This document shows, one piece after another, positions 38,584 to 46,600 of a stretch of DNA of 64,000 nt; positions within the stretch are counted from its first letter, which is position 1, and each line of letters opens with the position of its first letter. Position numbers and translations under genes: made by a program. This stretch comes from Caecibacter massiliensis (GTDB lineage: Bacteria > Bacillota > Negativicutes > Veillonellales > Megasphaeraceae), in assembly GCA_900095875.1 (NCBI GenBank), contig LT608311.1, positions 682,001 to 746,000 on the forward strand, in the 5' to 3' direction. Below the pieces are notes generated by a model. The model had not been told where the DNA came from and did no database searches. It was given only the letters and a program-made list of their open reading frames with translations.

Positions 38584-41500
38584 GCGTATCGTCTCCTTCC
38601 TGGCTGATGCGGACAATAATATCACTTTTTTTCAATTTCCCGGCCGCATCATAGGCGTTGTCCTGCGTATGAGGATCAAAGGCGCAGAACGGATGATACG
38701 GACAATACTGGCAATGGCTCTGCGTTCCAAAGAGGACCGGATGGATGGAAATATCGCCGCTTCCCATCTGTTCAGCAATGGCATGAATCCTGTTTTCAGC
38801 CACTTTCAGCACTTTCTGCCACCAGGAATAGGGAAATACATTATATCCGGCTGTACTCAGATTGCCGTTCTTATTGAGCCGCACATTAAGAAATGACGAA
38901 GATGCGTCCATAGCCGTATCCATATACCGGATAACGTCAGGACTGTCCAGATAAAAGCCCTTCAATTTGTTTTCTTTATTGTATAGCCGGATTTTTTCCT
39001 CCTGGCTGAGCAAATGATTTTCTGAAAGTTTCCGGCTTCGCACATAGCAATACAGTACAGCTGCCGGGGCGGCCTGAGGTCCTATGTTTTTCAAGGCGAT
39101 ATCCATATACGTCAGGAGCTGTAATTCCAGTCCCATGTAAATTTTCTGCAAATCCAGTACGGTGCTGCCCGATTTATAATCGATGACAACGACAAAATCC
39201 GTATCGTCTGCATGAAGTGTGTCAATGCGGTCAATCTGCCCGGTCACGATGACCTCCAGCCCATTGTCCAGCGTAAATTGCAAAGCCTTCCAGGCATTTT
39301 TCCCCTGTCCAAATCCCTTTTCCACGGCAGTCGTATGAAAATCAGAAGACTTATTGAATTCACACAAACGCCGCACTGTCCGGATGAGAACCTGGATCAG
39401 TCTTCCCTGGATTTGAATAAAATACGCATTGGACATGAGAATATCGTTTTGTATCTTCGGCGATAACTCTTCTACAATGGACGTACACAGCGGCCCTATT
39501 TCCTCATCCTGCAAATGCTGCCACTGCCGTCCTTCGGTGAGCAGTTTTTCTCCAATACGGCGCAGTGCTTCATGGACGAGCATTCCCAGATCTGGTGCCG
39601 AAAAATGCTGCACCGGCCGTTCGGCAAGGCCCAGCCCATATTGCGAAAAATACGCAAACGGGCACTGACGGTAACTTTCAAACCGGGTAACGGAACCGAC
39701 AATCCTCCCTTCCGGAGCATAGAGGCGGCGTACGGTTTCATAGGGAAGCCTATCCGGCCGGTTATGATAAAACAAGCCCTGCACAGCCCGTACGGTTACC
39801 TGTTTCCATCCATGGAGCAACGCCCAGTCATACAAGGACCACCATACGGAATCTATTTTTTTATTTTCTACAGCCGGACGCAGCATAACTGGCAGATATT
39901 TCAACGCTGCTGGCATAGAGACGATATACTCCGCAGCCGATGCCGGAGAAGCTTCTCCGCTTTCCTTTCGAAGGCCAGCAATATATCCTTTATCTATCAA
40001 CTGCTGGATCCACAAAGACGGCGTCAGCTCCTCGCCCTGCTCATCAGCCAGCGCGTAACTGATATATAGCCGTTCTCTGGCCCGGGTGGCCGCCAGATAA
40101 AACAGGAATTTTTCCTGCAGGGAACGGAACCGGCTCCCCGGCCCCAACGTCACGCCGGCCTCTGTCAGGCTTTGCCGTTCTACGTCACTTAGAAGTCCCT
40201 CATCGCCGCTGTGCTGAGGAAAAATCCCATCATTGATGCCACATAAAAACACAATGCGTCCACTACCGGTATACCCCCGTTCGATTGACGTAATCGTCAC
40301 ATGATCCAGTGTCGGCGGAATAATGCTGAACGTCATCGTCTTCAGGCCGTCTTCCACCATCTGGGAAAATTCTTCCAGACTGACCACATCATCTCCGCAC
40401 AAGGCCGTCATTTCTTCCATGAATGCCAGCATTTTTTTCCATACCTGCTCATGTTCTTTACTTTCTGTCATACGCTGGACTGCTTCATCTTCTTCCTTCC
40501 AACGCCGCAGCGTATCGGGAACATGGATAGACTGGAGAAAAGTAAATAAAAGGGTACACCAGTCACGCAAATTTTTTTCTCCCTGTGCCTTCTGCCAGAA
40601 AGGAAGTATATACTGCTGAACACGCTGCCGCACTTCATTGACCTGATGCAGTCGTTCCTGTATTTCCGGATGCTGACTTACATCATCGCTCATATATTTT
40701 TGTGGGTAATAGGTCCATTCCCGGCTGCTCAGCCACTGCCGGCTGCTGATACCGCTGGCCAGACAGTAATTTTCCAGGATATCCACTTCATGCCGGTCCA
40801 GAGGAAATAAATCCGTTTTGAGAAGGCGGAACACTGTCTCGTGTGACCAGTGGGACCGTAGCAGTGCCAGAAAAGCGGCAACAGCCTCTGCGGCAGGGTG
40901 AGATGCCATGGGACGCCGATAATCAGTAAAGCACGGTATACCATAAGACTTGCATATCCGTTCTCCCAGCGCATCATACATATTGCTAGTCCGGGTGAGT
41001 ATCAGAAAATCCCTGTACCGGTATCCGTATTGCACGAGACGGGCAATGCGTCTGGCAATGGCGTCCATTTCAGCCGCGCGATCAGAACATTCTGAAACAA
41101 TGAGTTCCTTAACCGGCACGTCCTGTGTATCCGGAACGGACTGAAAGAAATGCCTGGTAAACTGTCGTATTCCCTTGCATGGCGGATTGGGCAGGTTCTC
41201 TGTTTCCAAATGGGGAAAAATGCGGAGAAGACTCTGATACACTTCCCAGGGGCGGTGATACAAAGCCGTATGGCGGGACTGCTGTGAAATACGTTCTGCA
41301 TCCATTGTCAAGGTTATGGTCAGCGAATCAGCCACTTTTTCGGCTGCCAGCAGAATCTGCAACTGCTGCGGCGTGAACCATTGAAATCCATCGACCCAGA
41401 CCCGTGCTCCCTGAATAAACGTATAGTTTGGCAGTTCCCTTGCCAGCAGTGTCATCGTATCATCGGCATTTCCAAAATGTTCTCCCAGAAATTCCAAGTA

Positions 41501-41983
41501 TTTTTCATACAATGAAGCGATGTCTTCCAATTTATGTGACAGTGTCAGCTGATTCATCAGCCCTGCCGCATTCCGCAGCATATCCGGTGTAATACGGAAG
41601 GAGCGGCATTCCATGAGGAACTGGCCCATAGTCGTCACAAAATTAGGTTGCGAGGCGGCAGTCTGAAGGACAGTCAATACATTGCCGTGCTGCCTTAGAA
41701 GACGCTGTAGTACGATATTGCGGCTCAATTCAGATAACGACGCATGTTCTTTGTTCCGTTCCTGAAAGACCTGGAATGCCAGCCGGGAAAATCCAAAAAT
41801 CTGGGTTCCCATAAATCCATGACCCGGCATGGTGGATGCAAACCGTCTTTCCATACTGTACGTAGCCTGGTCAGGTACGAGCAAAACAGCCTTTCCGCCA
41901 TCTTTCGACCAATTCCTGATTTCTTCCAGGCATCGGGCAGTCTTTCCGCTGCCGGCCCTGCCAAATATGACGGTTACTGCCAC
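38567..41983 (-). CDS. addB: ATP-dependent helicase/nuclease subunit B
   Basis: 1138-residue AddB. It has the P-loop FGRAGSGKTARCL at the N-terminus and an inactivated helicase-like body. The C-terminal nuclease has VVIDYKSGSTV, framed by the iron-sulfur cysteines: one in SYRQCPFAYF and three in the CQYCPYHPFC segment near the end. The start is GTG (product xAVTVIFG) with GGAG 6 nt upstream; longer in-frame starts lie before that Shine-Dalgarno. It is the first gene of the operon with addA and, unusually, sdaAB-sdaAA. Confidence 0.96.
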   Translation of the reverse strand: MAVTVIFGRAGSGKTARCLEEIRNWSKDGGKAVLLVPDQATYSMERRFASTMPGHGFMGTQIFGFSRLAFQVFQERNKEHASLSELSRNIVLQRLLRQHGNVLTVLQTAASQPNFVTTMGQFLMECRSFRITPDMLRNAAGLMNQLTLSHKLEDIASLYEKYLEFLGEHFGNADDTMTLLARELPNYTFIQGARVWVDGFQWFTPQQLQILLAAEKVADSLTITLTMDAERISQQSRHTALYHRPWEVYQSLLRIFPHLETENLPNPPCKGIRQFTRHFFQSVPDTQDVPVKELIVSECSDRAAEMDAIARRIARLVQYGYRYRDFLILTRTSNMYDALGERICKSYGIPCFTDYRRPMASHPAAEAVAAFLALLRSHWSHETVFRLLKTDLFPLDRHEVDILENYCLASGISSRQWLSSREWTYYPQKYMSDDVSQHPEIQERLHQVNEVRQRVQQYILPFWQKAQGEKNLRDWCTLLFTFLQSIHVPDTLRRWKEEDEAVQRMTESKEHEQVWKKMLAFMEEMTALCGDDVVSLEEFSQMVEDGLKTMTFSIIPPTLDHVTITSIERGYTGSGRIVFLCGINDGIFPQHSGDEGLLSDVERQSLTEAGVTLGPGSRFRSLQEKFLFYLAATRARERLYISYALADEQGEELTPSLWIQQLIDKGYIAGLRKESGEASPASAAEYIVSMPAALKYLPVMLRPAVENKKIDSVWWSLYDWALLHGWKQVTVRAVQGLFYHNRPDRLPYETVRRLYAPEGRIVGSVTRFESYRQCPFAYFSQYGLGLAERPVQHFSAPDLGMLVHEALRRIGEKLLTEGRQWQHLQDEEIGPLCTSIVEELSPKIQNDILMSNAYFIQIQGRLIQVLIRTVRRLCEFNKSSDFHTTAVEKGFGQGKNAWKALQFTLDNGLEVIVTGQIDRIDTLHADDTDFVVVIDYKSGSTVLDLQKIYMGLELQLLTYMDIALKNIGPQAAPAAVLYCYVRSRKLSENHLLSQEEKIRLYNKENKLKGFYLDSPDVIRYMDTAMDASSSFLNVRLNKNGNLSTAGYNVFPYSWWQKVLKVAENRIHAIAEQMGSGDISIHPVLFGTQSHCQYCPYHPFCAFDPHTQDNAYDAAGKLKKSDIIVRISQEGDDTHGMDS

Positions 41984-42065
41984 AGCTCTCTCTCCTCTCC
42001 TGTGTTCACTGCAAATATACATATAAAATATTCTATCACACTCTGCATGTGAATCCTAGTAGAGA

Positions 42066-42105
42066 AAAAGAAAAGGCCCGCTGCTACCATTCAGATAACA
42101 GCGGG
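42066..42105 (-). terminator. Terminator of the radical SAM gene
   Basis: Stem CCCGCTG / CAGCGGG (42105-42099 with 42083-42077) followed on the minus strand by CCTTTTCTTTTT. Confidence 0.8.
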
Positions 42106-42110
42106 ATTTT

Positions 42111-43082
42111 TCAAATTGCGGCACAAGCAGTTTTGACAAAGGACAACCGGGAAGGACGGCTGCGCTGCAGCCATTTGAGGTCATATGGTTCAAATACGAC
42201 CTTACGGTACGCGTCTACATCCATGAGCGTTCCATCCCAGTCAGAATGGATATCTCCATTCTGCTTAATCAGGATATCGTACAATATATCATAGGTAATT
42301 CCTGTCTTAGGATCTGTTTCCACAATCGTACTATACGGCAGCGTCTTATGATAGGTCAGTTCCATTCCCTTATAATCAAAATGGAATCCACAACGCATGC
42401 GGCACCCATCCAGGCCCGTATAAGTGGCAATCTGTTTCAAATCATGGAGAATGCGGTCACCTTGTTCATCATACAGATTATCGGGAGTCGTCGCCGTGTA
42501 ATCGAAACGGAACTGCACAGAAGCGCCGGGAATTTTGTAGAACCGTTCCAGATACGGTACCAGTTCCTGGGCTGGATAGTTTTTGTAAAGCACGCAATTA
42601 ATGCGGAAGGGAACCGCCAGCCGACTCAGCAGAGAATCATTGGATTCTACGACATAATGCTGCATATGCCGGGATACATTGATACATGTAATCTTGTCTT
42701 TATTGCGTTTCGTAAAATTGACAATGTCATCTTCCGTCTGGAATTCAAAAACGGGCAATGTCGTGTTGATATACACCTTGTGAGTTGTGGGAATCTTATC
42801 GAGCATCATCTGAAGAGAGTCCAGATTGGCAAACGGTTCCCCACCAGTAAACACATAATCACAATAGGGCGTAATCTGATTCATCATTTCAATGCTATGA
42901 CATATCTTTTCTGCCGAAAAACCTTCTGGATGGGAATATTCTTCTTTATTGATGCAGAAGGGACAATGATTGCGGCAGTTGTACGGAACAAAAATAGTAA
43001 TAGTCGCTCCGCCTTCACGCGTTTTGTATGGATGTCTTGTCTTAACTGTGCTTGCAGTAGTATTCACCTGCGTCTGTATCAT
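42111..43082 (-). CDS. Radical SAM protein of unknown function
   Basis: 323 residues. The cluster motif C36-x3-C40-x2-C43 (NCRNHCPFC) and a TGGEPFANLDSL segment for SAM binding place it in the radical SAM superfamily, with a MoaA/activase-like single domain. A second pair of cysteines (GCRMRCGFHFDY, near residue 231) and late acidic motifs (HSDWDGTLMDVD) may form an auxiliary site, but a full SPASM domain is not evident. The gene has its own promoter, a leader of about 100 nt and its own terminator, so it acts as a single-gene unit beside an ADP-ribosylglycohydrolase. No precursor peptide gene is visible next to it. Confidence 0.85.
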   Translation of the reverse strand: MIQTQVNTTASTVKTRHPYKTREGGATITIFVPYNCRNHCPFCINKEEYSHPEGFSAEKICHSIEMMNQITPYCDYVFTGGEPFANLDSLQMMLDKIPTTHKVYINTTLPVFEFQTEDDIVNFTKRNKDKITCINVSRHMQHYVVESNDSLLSRLAVPFRINCVLYKNYPAQELVPYLERFYKIPGASVQFRFDYTATTPDNLYDEQGDRILHDLKQIATYTGLDGCRMRCGFHFDYKGMELTYHKTLPYSTIVETDPKTGITYDILYDILIKQNGDIHSDWDGTLMDVDAYRKVVFEPYDLKWLQRSRPSRLSFVKTACAAI

Positions 43083-43189
43083 GTTCTTATTCGCCTCAAA
43101 TTCATTTTACCCAGCCGGGAGCGCCAAATAAACGGGCATTCCAATTTACACTGTTCAGTGATATCCAACAAGCATGGGCACTTATTACT

Positions 43190-43217
43190 ATCATAACACA
43201 AATGTCAATATCGTCAA
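43190..43217 (-). promoter_or_regulatory. Promoter of the radical SAM gene
   Basis: Minus-strand TTGACG (43217-43212), 16-nt spacer, TATGAT (43195-43190). The ~100-nt leader contains GC-rich segments (GGCGCTCCCGGCTGGG) that might fold, but I recognise no known riboswitch. Confidence 0.65.
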
Positions 43218-43267
43218 ATAATTAACTAGACACATATTATGTTATTTTTGAATTATTTTAGCGACTT

Positions 43268-44317
43268 TCAATTCTTCTGTTTCGCTGTTTCGTGGATTTT
43301 ATAGAGATTCTGGGCCAGGCTGGTGACGAGGCCGCCACATTCCAATTTGTGAGACCAGCTGCGCGGCACAGCATCAGCCCCGTACATAGCACCTGCCATA
43401 TTGCCGCAGACTGATCCGCACGAGTCGCTGTCTCCATCCTGATTACAAGCCATAATGACGGCATCTTTCAACGTCCCTGTTTTTAACAGGCAATAAATGG
43501 CCAGAGCATACGTTTCTTCAGCAACCCAGCCTTTGCCGATCCGTTTCATAGCCCGCCAGGCTTCCCTATCGGTCACTGCTTCATCGATGGCCCGGATAAC
43601 TGCTCGCTTTACACCTTCATAATGCTCATGTTTTTGTAATATCCGCATGACTTCTGGCAGTGTATCGGCTAATTCCTTTCCCTGGCTGAGGAGAGAAACG
43701 GACGCGCTGAGCATTCCTGCTGCCAGATATCCCGTAGGATTCCCATGAGTCAGACGCCCTGACTGACAACCTACGTCAAAAGCCTTTTCCGGATCACCTG
43801 CATAAAACAATCCCACAGGAGCGGCACGCATTATGGAACCACAGCCTTTACTGTCATTATCGGCATAGAGGCTGTCTGTCCGGCCACTTCCCGCCAGAGC
43901 GGACAGGCAGGTTTTCCCCGGTGCCCGCCGGGCATATAAATCTTCTTCCCCCATCATATCGTAATCCCATTCTTTTTCATGGGCCTGCCTTGTCATCCAG
44001 GCAGACTGATCCGGTTGAATGACTTGCTTTGTCTGTGTATAATACCAACGCATGTACGAACGGTACAGACCTTCTTCTGGCGCCAATTCATCATGAGCAG
44101 CCCAAAGTAGTCCGTCGGCAGTGAAAAGAGACATTTGTGTATCATCCGAGATGATGCCTTTTCTCCCATTGGCATCCAGCCGCAGTATCGTCCGCAATCC
44201 ATAAGGCCCGAATTTTTTCCGGATAGTATACCAATCGTCAAATTCGATGATATATCCTAATGCATCGCCTGCTGCACCACCAAGCATACATCCCAGGAAT
44301 CGGTCACATGTATCCAT
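43268..44317 (-). CDS. ADP-ribosylglycohydrolase family protein
   Basis: 349-residue DraG/ARH-fold hydrolase. The dinuclear magnesium-site motifs are GAAGDALGYIIEF at the N-terminus, ISDDTQMSLFTADGL near residue 57, and QDGDSDSCGSVCGNMAGA near the C-terminus. Family members remove ADP-ribose from proteins or small molecules. The start is MDTCDRF, with GGAGG 7 nt upstream; a GTG two codons earlier is less likely. No ADP-ribosyltransferase or dinitrogenase reductase gene lies nearby, so the target is unknown. Confidence 0.9.
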   Translation of the reverse strand: MDTCDRFLGCMLGGAAGDALGYIIEFDDWYTIRKKFGPYGLRTILRLDANGRKGIISDDTQMSLFTADGLLWAAHDELAPEEGLYRSYMRWYYTQTKQVIQPDQSAWMTRQAHEKEWDYDMMGEEDLYARRAPGKTCLSALAGSGRTDSLYADNDSKGCGSIMRAAPVGLFYAGDPEKAFDVGCQSGRLTHGNPTGYLAAGMLSASVSLLSQGKELADTLPEVMRILQKHEHYEGVKRAVIRAIDEAVTDREAWRAMKRIGKGWVAEETYALAIYCLLKTGTLKDAVIMACNQDGDSDSCGSVCGNMAGAMYGADAVPRSWSHKLECGGLVTSLAQNLYKIHETAKQKN

Positions 44318-44463
44318 TTTCACACCTCCAACACGTATATTCGATTCGCTATCAATCCCATAGTTGTAAAATAATTATAAAATGGGTTTACAATTTATTG
44401 ATATTATTATATTATATAAGATTATACTTTTATTATAACAGATTAATCATCCATTGTGCAATA

Positions 44464-44501
44464 AAAAAAGCACCTGCAACGATTGTCGCAGATGCTTTTT
44501 T
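44464..44501 (-). terminator. Terminator of the tRNA-tuf operon
   Basis: Hairpin AAAAAAGCATCTGCGAC / GTTGCAGGTGCTTTTTT with a couple of wobble pairs, followed on the minus strand by TTTTTTTATTG. Confidence 0.88.
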
Positions 44502-44529
44502 ATTTTTCCCATAGGTAATACAGGGGTTA

Positions 44530-45723
44530 TCAGCCTTCGATTTCGGAAACAACGCCGGCGCCTACTGTACGGCCGCCTTCGCGGATAGCGAAACGCAGGC
44601 CTGCTTCAATAGCGATCGGAGTGATCAGTTCAACGTCCATTTTGACGTTATCGCCAGGCATGCACATTTCCGTGCCTTCCGGCAGCTGGATTACGCCCGT
44701 TACGTCCGTTGTACGGAAGTAGAACTGCGGACGATAGCCGTTGAAGAACGGTGTATGACGGCCGCCTTCTTCTTTCGTCAGGACATATACCTGTGCTTTG
44801 AATTTCGTGTGCGGATGAATCGTGCCCGGTTTTGCAAGTACCTGGCCGCGTTCTACTTCTTTGCGGTCGATACCACGGAGCAGTGCACCGATGTTATCGC
44901 CTGCTTCTGCCAGATCCAGGATCTTACGGAACATTTCTACGCCCGTTACAACCGTATCTTTCGGCTGATCTGCCAGACCTACGATTTCTACGGGGTCGCC
45001 TACTTTGATCGTACCACGTTCAACACGGCCTGTTGCAACAGTGCCACGGCCTGTGATGGTGAATACGTCTTCGACCGGCATCAGGAACGGTTTGTCTGTC
45101 GGACGGTCCGGAGTCGGGATGTATTCATCAACGGCTTTCATGAGGTCTTTGATGGACTGTACAGCTTCGGGATTGCCTTCCAGTGCCTTCAGAGCAGAAC
45201 CGACTACGATAGGTACATCGTCACCAGGGAAGTCATAGGAAGTGAGGAGATCGCGGACTTCCATTTCAACGAGTTCGATCAGTTCCGGATCGTCAACCTG
45301 GTCAGCTTTGTTGAGGTATACAACGATAGCCGGTACACCAACCTGGCGGGCCAGGAGGATGTGTTCACGAGTCTGGGGCATCGGGCCGTCAGCAGCGGAT
45401 ACGACGAGGATAGCGCCGTCCATCTGGGCAGCACCGGTGATCATGTTCTTGACATAGTCAGCATGCCCCGGGCAGTCAACGTGTGCATAGTGACGGGTCG
45501 GAGTTTCATATTCAACGTGTGCCGTGTTGATCGTAATACCACGTTCACGTTCTTCCGGAGCCTTATCAATATCAGCATATGCTTCAAACTGAGCTTTGCA
45601 GCCTTCCGTTTCGGAAAGGACCTTTGTAATAGCAGCCGTTAATGTTGTTTTGCCGTGGTCAACGTGACCGATGGTACCAATGTTAACATGCGGTTTGGTT
45701 CTTTCATAATGTTCTTTAGCCAT
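44530..45723 (-). CDS. tuf: Elongation factor Tu
   Basis: 397-residue EF-Tu, the GTPase that delivers aminoacyl-tRNA to the ribosome. The G motifs [19 protein letters not shown] and NKADQVDD are intact, and the C-terminal domains 2 and 3 are complete to [10 protein letters not shown]. It is preceded by five tRNA genes on the same strand and a hairpin, with an extra promoter directly ahead of tuf. A second tuf gene, common in bacteria, is not in this window. Confidence 0.98.
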   Translation of the reverse strand: MAKEHYERTKPHVNIGTIGHVDHGKTTLTAAITKVLSETEGCKAQFEAYADIDKAPEERERGITINTAHVEYETPTRHYAHVDCPGHADYVKNMITGAAQMDGAILVVSAADGPMPQTREHILLARQVGVPAIVVYLNKADQVDDPELIELVEMEVRDLLTSYDFPGDDVPIVVGSALKALEGNPEAVQSIKDLMKAVDEYIPTPDRPTDKPFLMPVEDVFTITGRGTVATGRVERGTIKVGDPVEIVGLADQPKDTVVTGVEMFRKILDLAEAGDNIGALLRGIDRKEVERGQVLAKPGTIHPHTKFKAQVYVLTKEEGGRHTPFFNGYRPQFYFRTTDVTGVIQLPEGTEMCMPGDNVKMDVELITPIAIEAGLRFAIREGGRTVGAGVVSEIEG

Positions 45724-45772
45724 AATACAGCTTTCCTCCTTTTAGGACAAAAATAACCTGACTATAATAAGT

Positions 45773-45801
45773 ATACTACAAACAATCACAAATTCCTGCA
45801 A
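45773..45801 (-). promoter_or_regulatory. Internal promoter ahead of tuf
   Basis: Minus-strand TTGCAG (45801-45796), 17-nt spacer, TAGTAT (45778-45773), between the tRNA cluster and tuf. Confidence 0.55.
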
Positions 45802-45841
45802 AATTTCGTATTTTTCATAAAATTTATAATTGTATATAGAA

Positions 45842-45864
45842 ATAACCCCGTTATACGGGGTTAT
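45842..45864 (-). terminator. Hairpin between tRNA cluster and tuf (partial terminator or processing site)
   Basis: Stem ATAACCCCG / CGGGGTTAT around a 5-nt loop, 7 nt after the last tRNA. The following sequence TTTCTATATAC is only weakly U-rich, so read-through to tuf is likely. Confidence 0.5.
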
Positions 45865-45870
45865 CGATTA

Positions 45871-45947
45871 TGGTGGCGGCTCGGAGATTCGAACTCTGGA
45901 CACTGCGGGTATGAACCGCATGCTCTAGCCAACTGAGCTAAGCCGCC
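45871..45947 (-). tRNA. tRNA-Met (CAT), elongator
   Basis: 77 nt with encoded CCA. Acceptor GGCGGCT/AGCCGCC and anticodon loop TTCATAC. It has a G1-C72 pair, unlike the initiator in the same cluster. A CAT anticodon could also mark Ile2, but the body resembles elongator Met tRNAs. Confidence 0.88.
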
Positions 45948-45950
45948 ATG

Positions 45951-46026
45951 TGGAGCTATTGACCGGGATTGAACCGGTGACCTTATCCTTACCAAGGATA
46001 CGCTCTACCGACTGAGCTACAACAGC
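45951..46026 (-). tRNA. tRNA-Thr (GGT)
   Basis: 76 nt with encoded CCA. Acceptor GCTGTTG/CAATAGC with one wobble pair, anticodon loop TTGGTAA, T loop GGTTCAATCCC. Confidence 0.94.
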
Positions 46027-46073
46027 ATAAACCGTTGACGCTAAAAATACCGTTCAACGCTAATTTTAAAATT

Positions 46074-46149
<76 letters not shown>

Positions 46150-46156
46150 ATAAAAA

Positions 46157-46242
46157 TGGTGGTGGGAGATGGATTCGAACCATCGAAGGCGAACGCCGGC
46201 AGATTTACAGTCTGCTCCCTTTAGCCACTCGGGAATCCCACC
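46157..46242 (-). tRNA. tRNA-Tyr (GTA)
   Basis: 86-nt class II tRNA with encoded CCA and a long variable arm (CCGGCGTTCGCCTTCG). Anticodon loop CTGTAAA. Confidence 0.95.
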
Positions 46243-46249
46243 ATTCGTT

Positions 46250-46325
<76 letters not shown>

Positions 46326-46346
46326 TTGTTCAACAGAACGTAATTG

Positions 46347-46375
46347 ATTATACAAGAGAATGTTCATCCTGTCAA
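46347..46375 (-). promoter_or_regulatory. Consensus promoter of the tRNA-tuf operon
   Basis: Minus-strand TTGACA (46375-46370), exactly 17 nt, TATAAT (46352-46347): a perfect sigma-70 consensus, about 20 nt before the first tRNA. The remaining interval up to carB (46380-46540) is AT-rich with no gene that I can see. Confidence 0.93.
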
Positions 46376-46541
46376 GTACTTTTTTCAATCATTTCAAACC
46401 ACTCATTAGCAGTTCTTAGTTCTGACGACTTGATAAGTATATCATGATATCCAATAAAATGCAAGAAATATTTTAATTAATTTATAAAAAAACTACCTGA
46501 TAATACACAAGGAAACTCCCCGACACGCTTATCCTACGCAA

Positions 46542-46586
46542 GAAAAAAACAGCTCTCTGCATGGCATACTGCCTGCAAAGAGCTGT
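46542..46586 (-). terminator. Terminator of the pyrBC-carAB operon
   Basis: 13-bp stem ACAGCTCTTTGCA / TGCAGAGAGCTGT (46586-46574 with 46561-46549), then seven T residues on the minus strand. Confidence 0.92.
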
Positions 46587-46600
46587 CTATAGTATCTTGC

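Noticed and set aside
43083-43189. Possible known riboswitch in the radical SAM leader
   Set aside because: GC-rich bits were compared from memory with ZTP, preQ1, fluoride and THF motifs; none matched well enough to name.
42246-43196. 316-codon plus-strand frame
   Set aside because: Antisense to the radical SAM gene, which has the cluster motif, a promoter and a terminator on the other strand.
44755-45642. 295-codon plus-strand frame
   Set aside because: Antisense shadow of tuf, Phe/Tyr/Cys-rich as expected from the complement of a highly biased gene.
45871-45947. Reading this CAT tRNA as tRNA-Ile2
   Set aside because: The acceptor and anticodon arms resemble elongator Met tRNAs rather than Ile2; still, lysidine-type identity cannot be fully excluded by eye.
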